Assembly: GCA_030038765.1 (NCBI GenBank)
Contig: JASHRA010000106.1
Location: 1-9,267 of the forward strand
Reading direction: 5' to 3'
From: Candidatus Dormiibacterota bacterium
Lineage (GTDB): Bacteria > Chloroflexota > Dormibacteria > Aeolococcales > Bog-877
DNA length: 9,267 nt
A program made the position numbers and the translations under genes. Of the stretch, positions 1 to 6,814 are shown in pieces. The number at the start of each line of letters is the position of its first letter. The first letter of the stretch is position 1. The notes below the pieces were generated by a model, which saw only the letters and a list, made by a program, of their open reading frames with translations, was not told where the DNA came from and ran no database searches.

Positions 1-17
1 GCATGAATACTGGGTTC

Positions 18-46
18 TTGACAGCCACGGTGGGGCGACATATGCT
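18..46 (+). promoter_or_regulatory. sigma70-type promoter upstream of the alcohol dehydrogenase
   Basis: The -35 box TTGACA (18-23) is a perfect consensus match. A 17-nt spacer follows, then the -10 box TATGCT (41-46), which matches 4 of 6 positions. Transcription would begin near base 53, giving a leader of about 190 nt before the dehydrogenase start at 241. In such GC-rich DNA a perfect -35 at ideal spacing is unlikely to be chance, but no experiment supports it. Confidence 0.6.
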
Positions 47-88
47 CTGCAGCGACCGGCCAGATCCGAGGTGGCGGAGGCGAGGGAC

Positions 89-244
89 ATGGCCGGCGCG
101 CGGAGCATCTCGAACGGTCGAGCGGCGCGCGTCACGCCCAGCGGCGGACGCGCTCCCGCGGGCCCACGCCCCGCACCCGAGCCAACTCGAGCGCTGCATC
201 CGTGCCCCTGCGGGCACGTCTGGACGACGGAGGTTCTGAAATGA
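89..244 (+). CDS. possible 51-residue leader ORF overlapping the dehydrogenase start
   Basis: An ATG at 89 is preceded by GGAGG (76-80) with an 8-nt spacing. It opens a 51-codon frame whose TGA (242-244) overlaps the next gene's ATG (241-243) as ATGA, the arrangement typical of translational coupling. The peptide is rich in Arg, Pro and Ala and has a short Cys cluster near its C-terminus (CPCGHVW). I recognise no family. About three quarters of its codons end in G or C, below the 90% or so of the confident genes, so coding is uncertain. It may be a regulatory leader peptide, or simply an open frame in GC-rich DNA. The promoter, the ribosome site and the overlap favour some translation. Confidence 0.3.
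   Translation: MAGARSISNGRAARVTPSGGRAPAGPRPAPEPTRALHPCPCGHVWTTEVLK
201..218 (+). repeat. 7-bp hairpin just upstream of the dehydrogenase ribosome site
   Basis: CGTGCCC (201-207) and GGGCACG (212-218) form a perfect stem with a CTGC loop. It ends 10 nt before the GGAGG (229-233) that serves the dehydrogenase and lies inside the possible leader ORF. It could affect translation initiation. There is no U-tract, so it is unlikely to be a terminator. Confidence 0.35.
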
Positions 245-1293
245 AGGCGGTCCGACTGTTCGAGTACAACCGGCCATTCGCTGAGTCGCTGCGGCTGGTG
301 GACGTCCCGGAGCCGGAGATAACCGGCCCCTTCGACGTGATCGTCAAGATCGCGGGCGCGGGAGTCTGCCGCACCGACATCCACATCGCGCAGGCCGTCT
401 GGCAGCAGGCGCTGGGCGATCCCAAGCTGCCCTACACCATCGGCCACGAGAACGCCGGTCACGTGGAGGCCTTCGGCTCCGCGGTGACGGGACTGGCCAA
501 GGGCGACCCCGTGATCTGCCATCCGCTGATCACCTGCGGCCTCTGCTATCCCTGCCGCACCGCCTACGACATGGCCTGCGAGCACGGCGTGTTCCCCGGC
601 CTGGACGGGGCGGACGGCGGCTGGGCGGAGTACCTCAAGACGTCGGTGCGCAACATCATCAAGCTGGCACCGGGCACCGATCCGGTCCCGCTGGCGCCCT
701 TCGCCGACGCCGGGATCACCGCCTACCACGCGGTCAAGAAGGCCCTTCCCTACATCCACCCCGGGAGCAAGGTGGTGGTGGTCGGGGTGGGCGGCCTCGG
801 TCACTTCGGGGTGCAGCTGGTCAAGGTCATGAGCACGGGCACGGTCATCGCCCTCGACAGCAACCGTGACCGCCTCGACTTCGCCAGGGAGATCGGCGCC
901 GACGAGGTCGCGCTGGCCGGGGACGACGGCGGCGTGGCCGAGATCCTCCGGCTCACCGACGGCCGCGGAGCCGACGTGATCCTGGACTTCGTGGCCGAGA
1001 ACGGCACGCCCCAGCAGGCGCTGAGGTACCTGCGCCCGGCGCGCGGCGGCACCTACATCGTGATCGGCTACGGCGGGCAGGTCTCGCCCACCACGCTGGA
1101 CATGATCGCCAACGAGATCAACATCCTGGGCAGCATCGTGGGCAGCTACTCGGAGCTGACCGAGCTCATGGAGCTGAACCGCCAGGGACGGGTCCACATC
1201 ACCTCCACGACGTTCCCGCTGGAGGACTACGCGCACGCGCTCGACGAGCTCGACGCGGGCCACGTCCGGGGCCGCGGGGTGTTGGTGCCGTGA
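241..1293 (+). CDS. zinc-dependent medium-chain alcohol dehydrogenase, NAD-type
   Basis: This 350-residue protein is a cytosolic medium-chain dehydrogenase that should interconvert an alcohol and its aldehyde or ketone. Catalytic zinc ligands are Cys43 (GVCRTDIH), His69-Glu70 (GHENAG) and probably Asp156. The structural zinc site is complete: Cys99, Cys102, Cys105 and Cys113. The Rossmann loop GVGGLG is at 182-187, and Asp206 at the end of the next strand favours NAD over NADP. Length and the RGRGVLVP C-terminus resemble Rhodococcus secondary alcohol dehydrogenases, but the substrate cannot be read from sequence. The ATG at 241 is preferred over an in-frame one at 202 because GGAGG (229-233) lies 7 nt before it and the family begins MKAV. 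It leads a co-directional group with a MIP channel and a Usp-type protein. Confidence 0.92.
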   Translation: MKAVRLFEYNRPFAESLRLVDVPEPEITGPFDVIVKIAGAGVCRTDIHIAQAVWQQALGDPKLPYTIGHENAGHVEAFGSAVTGLAKGDPVICHPLITCGLCYPCRTAYDMACEHGVFPGLDGADGGWAEYLKTSVRNIIKLAPGTDPVPLAPFADAGITAYHAVKKALPYIHPGSKVVVVGVGGLGHFGVQLVKVMSTGTVIALDSNRDRLDFAREIGADEVALAGDDGGVAEILRLTDGRGADVILDFVAENGTPQQALRYLRPARGGTYIVIGYGGQVSPTTLDMIANEINILGSIVGSYSELTELMELNRQGRVHITSTTFPLEDYAHALDELDAGHVRGRGVLVP

Positions 1294-1367
1294 CCCGGAT
1301 GAACCAATCGGGCTCGGCGTCCCGGGGCGGCGTGGAGCCGGCTGGGGCGGCCTGAGCGGGCTTTCTC

Positions 1368-1392
1368 GGCGCCCCGTCCGGCCCGGGGCGCC
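1368..1392 (+). repeat. GC-only hairpin just before the MIP channel ribosome site
   Basis: GGCGCCCC (1368-1375) and GGGGCGCC (1385-1392) form a perfect 8-bp stem around a 9-nt loop. No U-tract follows, and the AAGGAGG of the next gene begins 6 nt later. It may be a U-less terminator or pause site after the dehydrogenase, or a 5' leader structure for the channel gene. The 120-nt gap holds no other signal that I can see. Confidence 0.4.
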
Positions 1393-1413
1393 GTTACCAA
1401 GGAGGAGACGCAA

Positions 1414-2316
1414 GTGGACAGGTCTTGGTTGGGTCACTACCTGGGGGAGGCGGCCGGGGTCTTCCTCATCGTTCTGTTCGGCGACGCGGTCGTCTTCGCG
1501 GCGGTGCTAATGGGAGCGGGTCCGGACCTCATGACCATCGGCCTCGGGTGGGGCGTGGCCGTCGGCCTCGCCGTGTGGGCCAACGCCACCATCTCCGGGG
1601 CGCACTTCAATCCCGGCGTCACGCTGGTGATGGCCTGGCGCCGGAACTTCCCCTGGAAGCACGTGGCGCCGTACCTCGTGTTCCAGACCATCGGCGGCTT
1701 CCTGGCGGCGGCGGTGCTGCAGCTGATCTACTCCGGGATGATCAACCACAAGCTGGCCAGCCTCGGTCTCGCCAAGGGGGCCCCGGGCAGTCAGCTGGTG
1801 GGCATGGTCTTCGCCCCGGTGACGCCCAACCCGGGGCTGGTCGGGATCGGCCCCGCCAGCGTCGCCTCCCGCCTCCACGTGGCCGACGGCTGGACCCAGG
1901 TCGCCCTCTGGCAGGGCTTCGCCGGGGAGTTCCTGGCCACGGCCCTGCTGGTGATCTTCATCCTGGTGCTGCTGGAGAAGCGCAACACGTTCGGCCCCGC
2001 GGCCTGGTTCTTCCCCCTGGCCCTGGGCCTCGGGGTGATGATGCTGGTGGTCTTCGAGGCCGGGCCCAGCATGGTCTCGCTCAACGCGGCCAGGGACTTC
2101 GGGCCCCGGCTCTTCATGTGGTTCGCCGGCTGGGGGAAGATCGCGTTCCCGGGCCCCCGGGGTGACTGGTGGGTGACCACCATCGGACCGACCGTGGGCG
2201 CGCTCGCGGGCGGCGGCTTCTACGACTTCGTGATGACCAGGTGGTTCCCCAAGACGGCGGACGAGGTGCCCCCGGGCCGCCACGAGGAGGAGCCTCTCAT
2301 CGAGCACGCGGCCTGA
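1414..2316 (+). CDS. MIP-family aquaglyceroporin-like channel with altered NPA motifs
   Basis: This 300-residue inner-membrane protein has the major intrinsic protein fold: membrane helices near 11-33, 42-60, 85-108, 163-187, 195-215 and 254-275, plus two pore half-helices. It probably conducts glycerol, water or another small neutral solute. The first NPA motif reads NPG (66-68, within SGAHFNPG). The second reads NAA (224-226) and is followed by Arg227-Asp228-Phe, the RDFGP context of glycerol facilitators. By alignment with E. coli GlpF the selectivity filter would be Trp46, Val221 and Arg227, with Val replacing the usual Phe. The start is GTG, with AAGGAGG (1399-1405) 8 nt upstream. The loop between helices 3 and 4 is long (about 110-160). 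The polar C-terminal tail is Glu-rich. Confidence 0.88.
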   Translation: MDRSWLGHYLGEAAGVFLIVLFGDAVVFAAVLMGAGPDLMTIGLGWGVAVGLAVWANATISGAHFNPGVTLVMAWRRNFPWKHVAPYLVFQTIGGFLAAAVLQLIYSGMINHKLASLGLAKGAPGSQLVGMVFAPVTPNPGLVGIGPASVASRLHVADGWTQVALWQGFAGEFLATALLVIFILVLLEKRNTFGPAAWFFPLALGLGVMMLVVFEAGPSMVSLNAARDFGPRLFMWFAGWGKIAFPGPRGDWWVTTIGPTVGALAGGGFYDFVMTRWFPKTADEVPPGRHEEEPLIEHAA

Positions 2317-2333
2317 GCGAGGCCGCGGCTCCC

Positions 2334-2361
2334 GGGTGCCGCCCCTGGCCGGGCGGCACCC
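2334..2361 (+). terminator. 11-bp GC-rich hairpin after the MIP gene, likely terminator without U-tract
   Basis: GGGTGCCGCCC (2334-2344) and GGGCGGCACCC (2351-2361) pair perfectly around the loop CTGGCC, starting 17 nt after the channel gene's stop. A second small hairpin, CGGGC/GCCCG (2367-2380), follows. Neither has a run of T. High-GC bacteria often have strong U-poor hairpins at transcript ends, so this may terminate or attenuate transcription into the Usp gene. Confidence 0.5.
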
Positions 2362-2412
2362 ACCCTCGGGCACAAGCCCGGTCTCCCCCGGGCCCCTTCC
2401 GAACCTGGGAAC

Positions 2413-2431
2413 GATGCCACTTGGTAGCATC
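2413..2431. repeat. imperfect inverted repeat in the leader of the Usp fusion gene
   Basis: GATGC (2413-2417) and GCATC (2427-2431) are inverted around 9 nt, with two further pairs inside. It lies about 40 nt before the chosen start of the Usp-type gene and could be an operator or an RNA hairpin. The evidence is symmetry only. It also overlaps an alternative upstream ATG at 2414. Confidence 0.25.
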
Positions 2432-2470
2432 GGGCCCAGTTCCGGACGGCGAGCCAGGCCTGGTTGGGAG

Positions 2471-4336
2471 ATGTACCGCAAGCTCTACCTGCCCCTCGAC
2501 AACTCCGACCACTCCACGGCCGCCGCCGAGCTGGCCATCCGCCTGGCCCGGGCCCAGGGGGCGGAGATCGTGGGCTGCCACGTCTACGCGGCCCGGCTCC
2601 ACGACTACCGCTTCAAGCAGATGGAGTACACCCTCCCCGAGGAGTACCAGGACGAGGCCGAGCTGGAGCGCCAGCGCAAGATCCACGACAGCCTCATCAC
2701 CAGCGGCCTGCAGCTGATCTCCGACTCCTACCTGGAGGCGACCCAGCGGCGCTGCCTGGAGGAGGGGGTCCCCTTCACGCCCAAGACCTTCGACGGCAAG
2801 AACTGGGAGGTCCTGGTCCGGGACATCGGGGAGTCGGACTACGACCTGGTCCTGATGGGCGCCTGCGGCCTGGGCCAGGTCAAGGAGACGCAGATCGGGA
2901 CCTGCGTCGACCGGGTGGTGCGCCGGGCCCACCGCGACACCCTGGTGGTGCGCCACCGGGAGGGCCGGGAGCAGCTGGCGGGGCCGATCGTGGTCGCCAT
3001 CGACGGCTCCCCCCAGTCCTTCGCCGGCCTGCGCACGGCCCTGGAGCTGGGGCGGGCCCTGGAGCTGCCGGTGGAGGCGGTCTCGGTCTACGACCCCTAC
3101 CTGCACTACGTGCTCTTCAACGGCATCGTGGGCGTCCTCTCCGAGAAGGCGAGCAAGGTCTTCCGCTTCAAGGAGCAGGAGGCGCTCCACGAGGAGATCA
3201 TCGACACCGGGCTGGCCATGATCTACCAGTCCCACCTCAAGGTGGCCCGCGAGGTGGCCCGGGCGGAGGGGGTGGAGCTGCCCATCACGCTGCTCGACGG
3301 CAAGGCCTTCGAGCAGGTGCTGCGCTACGTCCGCGAGAAGGACGCCTCGATCCTGGTCTGCGGCCGCATCGGGGTCCACTCGGACCAGGACATGGACCTC
3401 GGCGGCAACACCGAGAACCTGCTCCGGCTGGCCCCCTGCAGCGTGCTCCTCTCCTCTAGGACCTACGTCCCGCCCATCGACGTGCGGGGCGCCGCCTCGG
3501 TGGTCTGGACGCCGGAGGCGAACCAGGTGCTGGAGCGCATCCCCTGCTCCGCCCAGGGGCTCTCCCGGACCGCGGTGCTGCGCTGGGCCATGGAGCGGGG
3601 CCACTCGATCATCTCCCAGGACCTGGTCACCGCCGCCCTGGGCGAGATCCTGCCCCCGGAGGCGTCCCGGGCCATCGGGGTGCCGGTGCCGAGCCAGGAC
3701 CCGGGCCTCGACTTCGAGGTCAGCATCTGCCGGGAGTGCGGCTACACCGCTCGCGGCGTGCGCCCGGTCAGCTGCCCGGTCTGCGGTGCGGGCCCGGAGC
3801 AGTTCTCCAGCGTCGACCACCGCAGCCTCATGGCGGCGGCCGAGTCAGAGGGCGAGGTGAGCGACGAGCTGACCTTCGACAACCACAAGATCGGCTGGTC
3901 CACGGACGCCCGCAACCTGCTCCACGAGATGCCCGCCGGCTACCTGCGGCGCCGCATCAAGGCCAAGGTGGAGAAGGTGGCCCGGACCCGGCGGCTCTCG
4001 GTGGTGACGCTCCAGGTGGCGGCCCCGCTGATCGAGCCCGAGCTGGGGCGGGCGGCCAACGCCCAGCCCCACCAGGCCCCGCTGGAGGCGGAGCCGGAGG
4101 CGCAGCCGGTCGGGGTCGGCGGCTTCGAGGACGGGGACGGCCTGGAGGGGCCGGTGGACGACGCGCTCCTCACCTACGCCGCCGGCGGCCGCGGCGGCCG
4201 CTACGTGCCCCGCGAGGCCTCGCCCACCGTGGCCCGCCTGCGTCCCCGGGAGGAGGGCACGACGCCGGGCATGGGCGCCTCCCCGGCGGTCGACCCGGTC
4301 GAGGCCGCCCCGAGGTGTCCCGTCCGGCACGACTGA
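2471..4336 (+). CDS. tandem universal stress protein fused to two PCP_red-like domains and a zinc ribbon
   Basis: This 621-residue soluble protein begins with two Usp domains (about 1-162 and 171-330). The first has the full ATP-binding pattern G130-x2-G133-x9-G143-T144. The second has G298-x2-G301-x9-G311 but Gly312 in place of Ser/Thr. Two segments then resemble the small PCP_red domain found at the end of protochlorophyllide reductase subunits: 344-392 (WTPEA at 346-350, RIP at 356-358) and 474-525 (Trp476, Pro488, RRRIKAKVEKVA). Between them is a rubredoxin-like zinc ribbon with Cys420, Cys423, Cys435 and Cys438. Residues 530-621 are acidic, Pro/Ala-rich and probably disordered. A role in nucleotide-dependent stress or redox sensing is inferred. 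The start is uncertain: no well-spaced ribosome site precedes 2471, and in-frame ATGs at 2414 and 2336 exist, but the Usp fold starts at MYRKLYLPLD. Confidence 0.85.
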   Translation: MYRKLYLPLDNSDHSTAAAELAIRLARAQGAEIVGCHVYAARLHDYRFKQMEYTLPEEYQDEAELERQRKIHDSLITSGLQLISDSYLEATQRRCLEEGVPFTPKTFDGKNWEVLVRDIGESDYDLVLMGACGLGQVKETQIGTCVDRVVRRAHRDTLVVRHREGREQLAGPIVVAIDGSPQSFAGLRTALELGRALELPVEAVSVYDPYLHYVLFNGIVGVLSEKASKVFRFKEQEALHEEIIDTGLAMIYQSHLKVAREVARAEGVELPITLLDGKAFEQVLRYVREKDASILVCGRIGVHSDQDMDLGGNTENLLRLAPCSVLLSSRTYVPPIDVRGAASVVWTPEANQVLERIPCSAQGLSRTAVLRWAMERGHSIISQDLVTAALGEILPPEASRAIGVPVPSQDPGLDFEVSICRECGYTARGVRPVSCPVCGAGPEQFSSVDHRSLMAAAESEGEVSDELTFDNHKIGWSTDARNLLHEMPAGYLRRRIKAKVEKVARTRRLSVVTLQVAAPLIEPELGRAANAQPHQAPLEAEPEAQPVGVGGFEDGDGLEGPVDDALLTYAAGGRGGRYVPREASPTVARLRPREEGTTPGMGASPAVDPVEAAPRCPVRHD

Positions 4337-4433
4337 GGCTGGCCCGAGCCCCGGCCGCCGCCGCTGCCACGGCCCACCTCTGGCCCCGGCCCAGCCATCC
4401 CGTGGTGCGGGTTCTACGTATCAGGAGTCGGCG

Positions 4434-4661
4434 ATGAGACTGAGCAAGAAGGGCCAGGTCACCATCCCGGCGCCCCTGCGCCTGCGGCATGGCCTCCGTG
4501 CAGGCGATGAAGTCGAGGTCGTCGAGGACCCGGGAGGGCTGCTCATCGTCCCCGTGGGGGACACCCGGGGACGCGGTGACCGCTTGGTGCAGGGCCTGCG
4601 CGGCCGAGCCACCACCCCGCTGACAACGGACCAGCTCCTCCGTCTCCTCCGCGACGAGTGA
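4434..4661 (+). CDS. AbrB/VapB-type antitoxin-like DNA-binding protein, apparently orphan
   Basis: This 75-residue protein has the swapped-hairpin AbrB/MazE fold signature at its N-terminus (MRLSKKGQVTIPAPLR, then LRAGDEVEVVE and LLIVP). Its C-terminal tail (RGRATTPLTTDQLLRLLRDE) resembles the toxin-binding tail of VapB antitoxins. Such proteins bind operator DNA as dimers and neutralise a PIN-domain VapC RNase encoded just downstream. Here a GTG overlaps the stop as GTGA (4658-4662), where a toxin would begin, but the frame it opens shows none of the PIN acidic motifs and soon runs antisense to the next gene. The start ATG is supported by AGGAG (4423-4427) 6 nt upstream. It is either an orphan regulator or the remnant of a toxin-antitoxin pair. 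Confidence 0.75.
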   Translation: MRLSKKGQVTIPAPLRLRHGLRAGDEVEVVEDPGGLLIVPVGDTRGRGDRLVQGLRGRATTPLTTDQLLRLLRDE

Positions 4662-4680
4662 TCCTGGGCCACTGGTCGCC

Positions 4681-4740
4681 GCGAGCGCTCGCCAGGGCCC
4701 GGATGGGGGCTGGGGGCTCACCGATGTCGTCGTCGACGAC
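4681..4740. repeat. two 12-bp palindromes in the convergent gap
   Basis: GCGAGCGCTCGC (4681-4692) and GTCGTCGACGAC (4729-4740) are perfect palindromes in the 99-bp gap between the antitoxin-like gene and the convergent oxidoreductase gene. They have no T-runs. They might act as weak bidirectional terminators or binding sites, but short palindromes are common at this base composition. Confidence 0.25.
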
Positions 4741-4760
4741 CGCCGCCCGGCCGGCGCCGC

Positions 4761-6374
4761 TCACGGGCGTCGCTCCCGGATCAGTTCGAGCACGGCCTGG
4801 GCGGCGTTGTGGCCGCCGATTCCGGAGACGGCACCGCCCCGCCGGGCCCCGGAGCCGCACAGGAGGACCGCTTGGTGCCAGCTGTCGACCCCCCAGCGCT
4901 CTGCCGGCGAGCTGAGGTCGGCACCGGCCGGAGCCCAGGGCCAGTCCAGCTCCCCGTGGAAGATGTGTCCCCCCGGCATGGCCAGCTCCGCCTCCAGGTC
5001 CTGGGGGATCTTGGCCTCGACGCAGGGACGTCCCTCGGCGTCCCGGGCCAGGACCGCGGCCAGGGGCTCGGCCAGGACCGCTTCCAGGGAGGCCAGCGCC
5101 CGGCCCACCGCTTCGGCCTTGGCCCCGGCGGGGTCGTGGTGGAAGAGCGCGGCCGGCATCTGCAGCCCGAAATAGGTGAGCGTGTGCCGCCCGGTCTCGC
5201 TCCCTAGGATCGAGGCGTCGGTGAGCGAGTGGCAGTAGACCTCTCCGGGGGGCCGGCTGGGCAGCTCGCCCCCGGCCGCCGCGGCGTGCGCCGCCTCCAG
5301 CTCCGCATAGGACTCGGCGAGGTGGAGGGTCCCGGCCAGCGCCACCGCGGGCTCGGCGCCGGAGCGCAGCCGGGGCAGCCGGTCCAGGAGGAGGTTGACC
5401 TTGAGCTGGGCCCCCACCGGCTTCAGCGACTCTTCCTGGGGCTCTCCCAGAAGCCGCTGCAGCGTCCAGGGCGCCACGTTGGCCAGGATGAACCGGGCCC
5501 CGAGCCGGCCCTCGCGCGCCCCGTCGTTCCAGGTGACCTCGCTCCCCGAGGCGCCGAGCCCGGGCCGCACGGCCGTGACCTCGGCCCCGGTGACCAGCTC
5601 GGCGCCCGCCCCGAGGGCGGCGGCCGCGAGCACCTGGGTGACCGCTCCCATGCCCCCGACCGGCACCTTCCACTCGCCGCTGCCGTTGCCCGTGAGGTGA
5701 TAGAGGAAGCAGCGGTTCTGCACCAGCGAGGGGTCCAGGAGGGAGGCGAAGGTGCCGATCAGGGCGTCGGTGGCGACCACGCCGCGCACGAGGTCGTCGC
5801 CGAAGCGCCGCTCCAAGGTCAGCCCCAGGGGGCGCTCCACCAGCTCCTCCCAGAGGCGGGGGTCGACCTGCTCCCGGACCGCGGCCTGGGTGGGGAGCGG
5901 CTGGGTCAGGGTCGGGGCCACGACCCGGGCCAGGCGGGCGACGTCGTCGTAGAAATCGCGCCAGGCGCGGTATTCGGCCTCGCCGCCGGTCAGGGCCCCG
6001 AACGATGCCCGCGTGGCGGGCCCCTCACGCCGCTCGACCAGGAGCCCGTCGCAGCGGCCGGCCCGCTCCCAGGGCGTGTAGGAGGCGGTCGAGCGGGACC
6101 TCAGCTCCAGCTCCAGGCCGAGGTCCTCCATGATCCGCCGGGGAAGGAGCGAGACCAGGTAGGCGTAGGCGGAGAGACGCACCTCGTGGCCGGGGAACAG
6201 GGGCGCCGAAACCGCCGCCCCGCCGACCCGGTCCAGCCGTTCCAGGACCGCGACGCTGATCCCGGCACGGCCCAGGTAGGCGGCGGCGGTGAGGCCGTTG
6301 TGGCCGCCTCCCACGATGACGACGTCGTAGCGCTGCCGCCGTGGTGCCCGTGCCACGGCCACACGGTAGGCCAT
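4761..6374 (-). CDS. FAD-dependent oxidoreductase of the phytoene desaturase/PYROXD2 group
   Basis: This 537-residue flavoprotein has an N-terminal dinucleotide-binding fold: VIVGGGHNGL (19-28), the loop of AAYLGRAGISVAVLE ending at Glu45, and then RVGGAA (49-54). The C-terminal FAD-contact motif GSGARRGGAVSGIGGHNAA (507-525) is typical of the CrtI/carotenoid isomerase/PYROXD2 family. Such enzymes oxidise, saturate or isomerise hydrophobic polyene-like substrates, or act as uncharacterised oxidoreductases. No carotenoid genes are nearby, so PYROXD2-like of unknown substrate is the safer call. The ATG is preceded by AGAGGGG (6386-6380) with a 5-nt spacing. It lies 57 nt downstream of the zinc-ribbon gene on the same strand and may be the last gene of the dus transcript. 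Its 3' end faces the antitoxin-like gene. Confidence 0.85.
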   Translation of the reverse strand: MAYRVAVARAPRRQRYDVVIVGGGHNGLTAAAYLGRAGISVAVLERLDRVGGAAVSAPLFPGHEVRLSAYAYLVSLLPRRIMEDLGLELELRSRSTASYTPWERAGRCDGLLVERREGPATRASFGALTGGEAEYRAWRDFYDDVARLARVVAPTLTQPLPTQAAVREQVDPRLWEELVERPLGLTLERRFGDDLVRGVVATDALIGTFASLLDPSLVQNRCFLYHLTGNGSGEWKVPVGGMGAVTQVLAAAALGAGAELVTGAEVTAVRPGLGASGSEVTWNDGAREGRLGARFILANVAPWTLQRLLGEPQEESLKPVGAQLKVNLLLDRLPRLRSGAEPAVALAGTLHLAESYAELEAAHAAAAGGELPSRPPGEVYCHSLTDASILGSETGRHTLTYFGLQMPAALFHHDPAGAKAEAVGRALASLEAVLAEPLAAVLARDAEGRPCVEAKIPQDLEAELAMPGGHIFHGELDWPWAPAGADLSSPAERWGVDSWHQAVLLCGSGARRGGAVSGIGGHNAAQAVLELIRERRP

Positions 6375-6401
6375 CCGCGCCCCTCTTCTACTCGCGGACT
6401 C

Positions 6402-6424
6402 GTCGGGCCGGGAGCGCTCCCGAC
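6402..6424. repeat. hairpin between the zinc-ribbon and oxidoreductase genes
   Basis: GTCGGG (6402-6407) and CCCGAC (6419-6424) are inverted around an overlapping perfect 12-bp palindrome, GGGAGCGCTCCC (6410-6421). It lies in the 57-nt gap just after the zinc-ribbon stop on the minus strand. Without a U-tract it could be a partial terminator, a processing site or an operator for the oxidoreductase gene. Confidence 0.3.
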
Positions 6425-6431
6425 CCCCGTC

Positions 6432-6812
6432 CTAGGCCTGGCCCGGCTCCTCCTCGCTGTACTGTCCCAGGAGGGAGCGGCTCCCCTCCTCCCAGGAGAA
6501 TATGAGGCCGCAGCCGGGGCACTCCAGGTCGCTCCCCGGGTCGTGGTCGGCGGGGGGCAGCAGGCGCTCGCCGCAGCCGGGGCAGGTGAGCGTGAAGGCC
6601 TGGGCGTCGCGGCTGTCGCGGGCCCGCGCGCTGGCGGCCGCGGCCAGGTCCACCGCCACCGCCTGGCACTCGGCGCAGCGGAAGGTTGCCTCCCGGTCGC
6701 TGTGCTCCAGGTAGCGGCCGGTGCGGTCCACCAGCACCGGCGCGCCCAGGATCTCGAAGCGGCCGCCGCGGCAGCCCGAGGGGCAGACCAGGTGGCGCTG
6801 GCCCGAGGCCAA
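6432..6812 (-). CDS. eight-cysteine zinc-ribbon protein coupled to dus, function unknown
   Basis: I do not recognise a named family for this 126-residue protein. It has four cysteine pairs: Cys10/Cys14, Cys46/Cys49, Cys77/Cys80 and Cys98/Cys101. The last two are CPGCG knuckles. This suggests two four-cysteine metal sites, probably zinc, separated by an Ala-rich helical linker (about 52-66). The C-terminus is acidic. The start is a TTG placed 2 nt after the dus stop. The end of dus carries GGAGG 7 nt before this TTG, which makes translational coupling likely. The codons end mostly in G or C, as in neighbouring genes. Zinc ribbons of this kind bind nucleic acid or protein partners, and the coupling suggests a role near tRNA or RNA metabolism, but that is inference. 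Confidence 0.75.
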   Translation of the reverse strand: MASGQRHLVCPSGCRGGRFEILGAPVLVDRTGRYLEHSDREATFRCAECQAVAVDLAAAASARARDSRDAQAFTLTCPGCGERLLPPADHDPGSDLECPGCGLIFSWEEGSRSLLGQYSEEEPGQA

Positions 6813-6814
6813 GC

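Noticed and set aside
2297..3820. 507-codon minus-strand open frame opposite the Usp fusion gene
   Set aside because: It is an Arg/Gly/Asp/His-rich shadow product of high GC3 codons on the other strand, with no recognisable motif.
4658..4915. Frame opened by a GTG overlapping the antitoxin stop, considered as a VapC toxin
   Set aside because: It lacks the conserved acidic residues of PIN domains, and most of it is antisense to the oxidoreductase gene.
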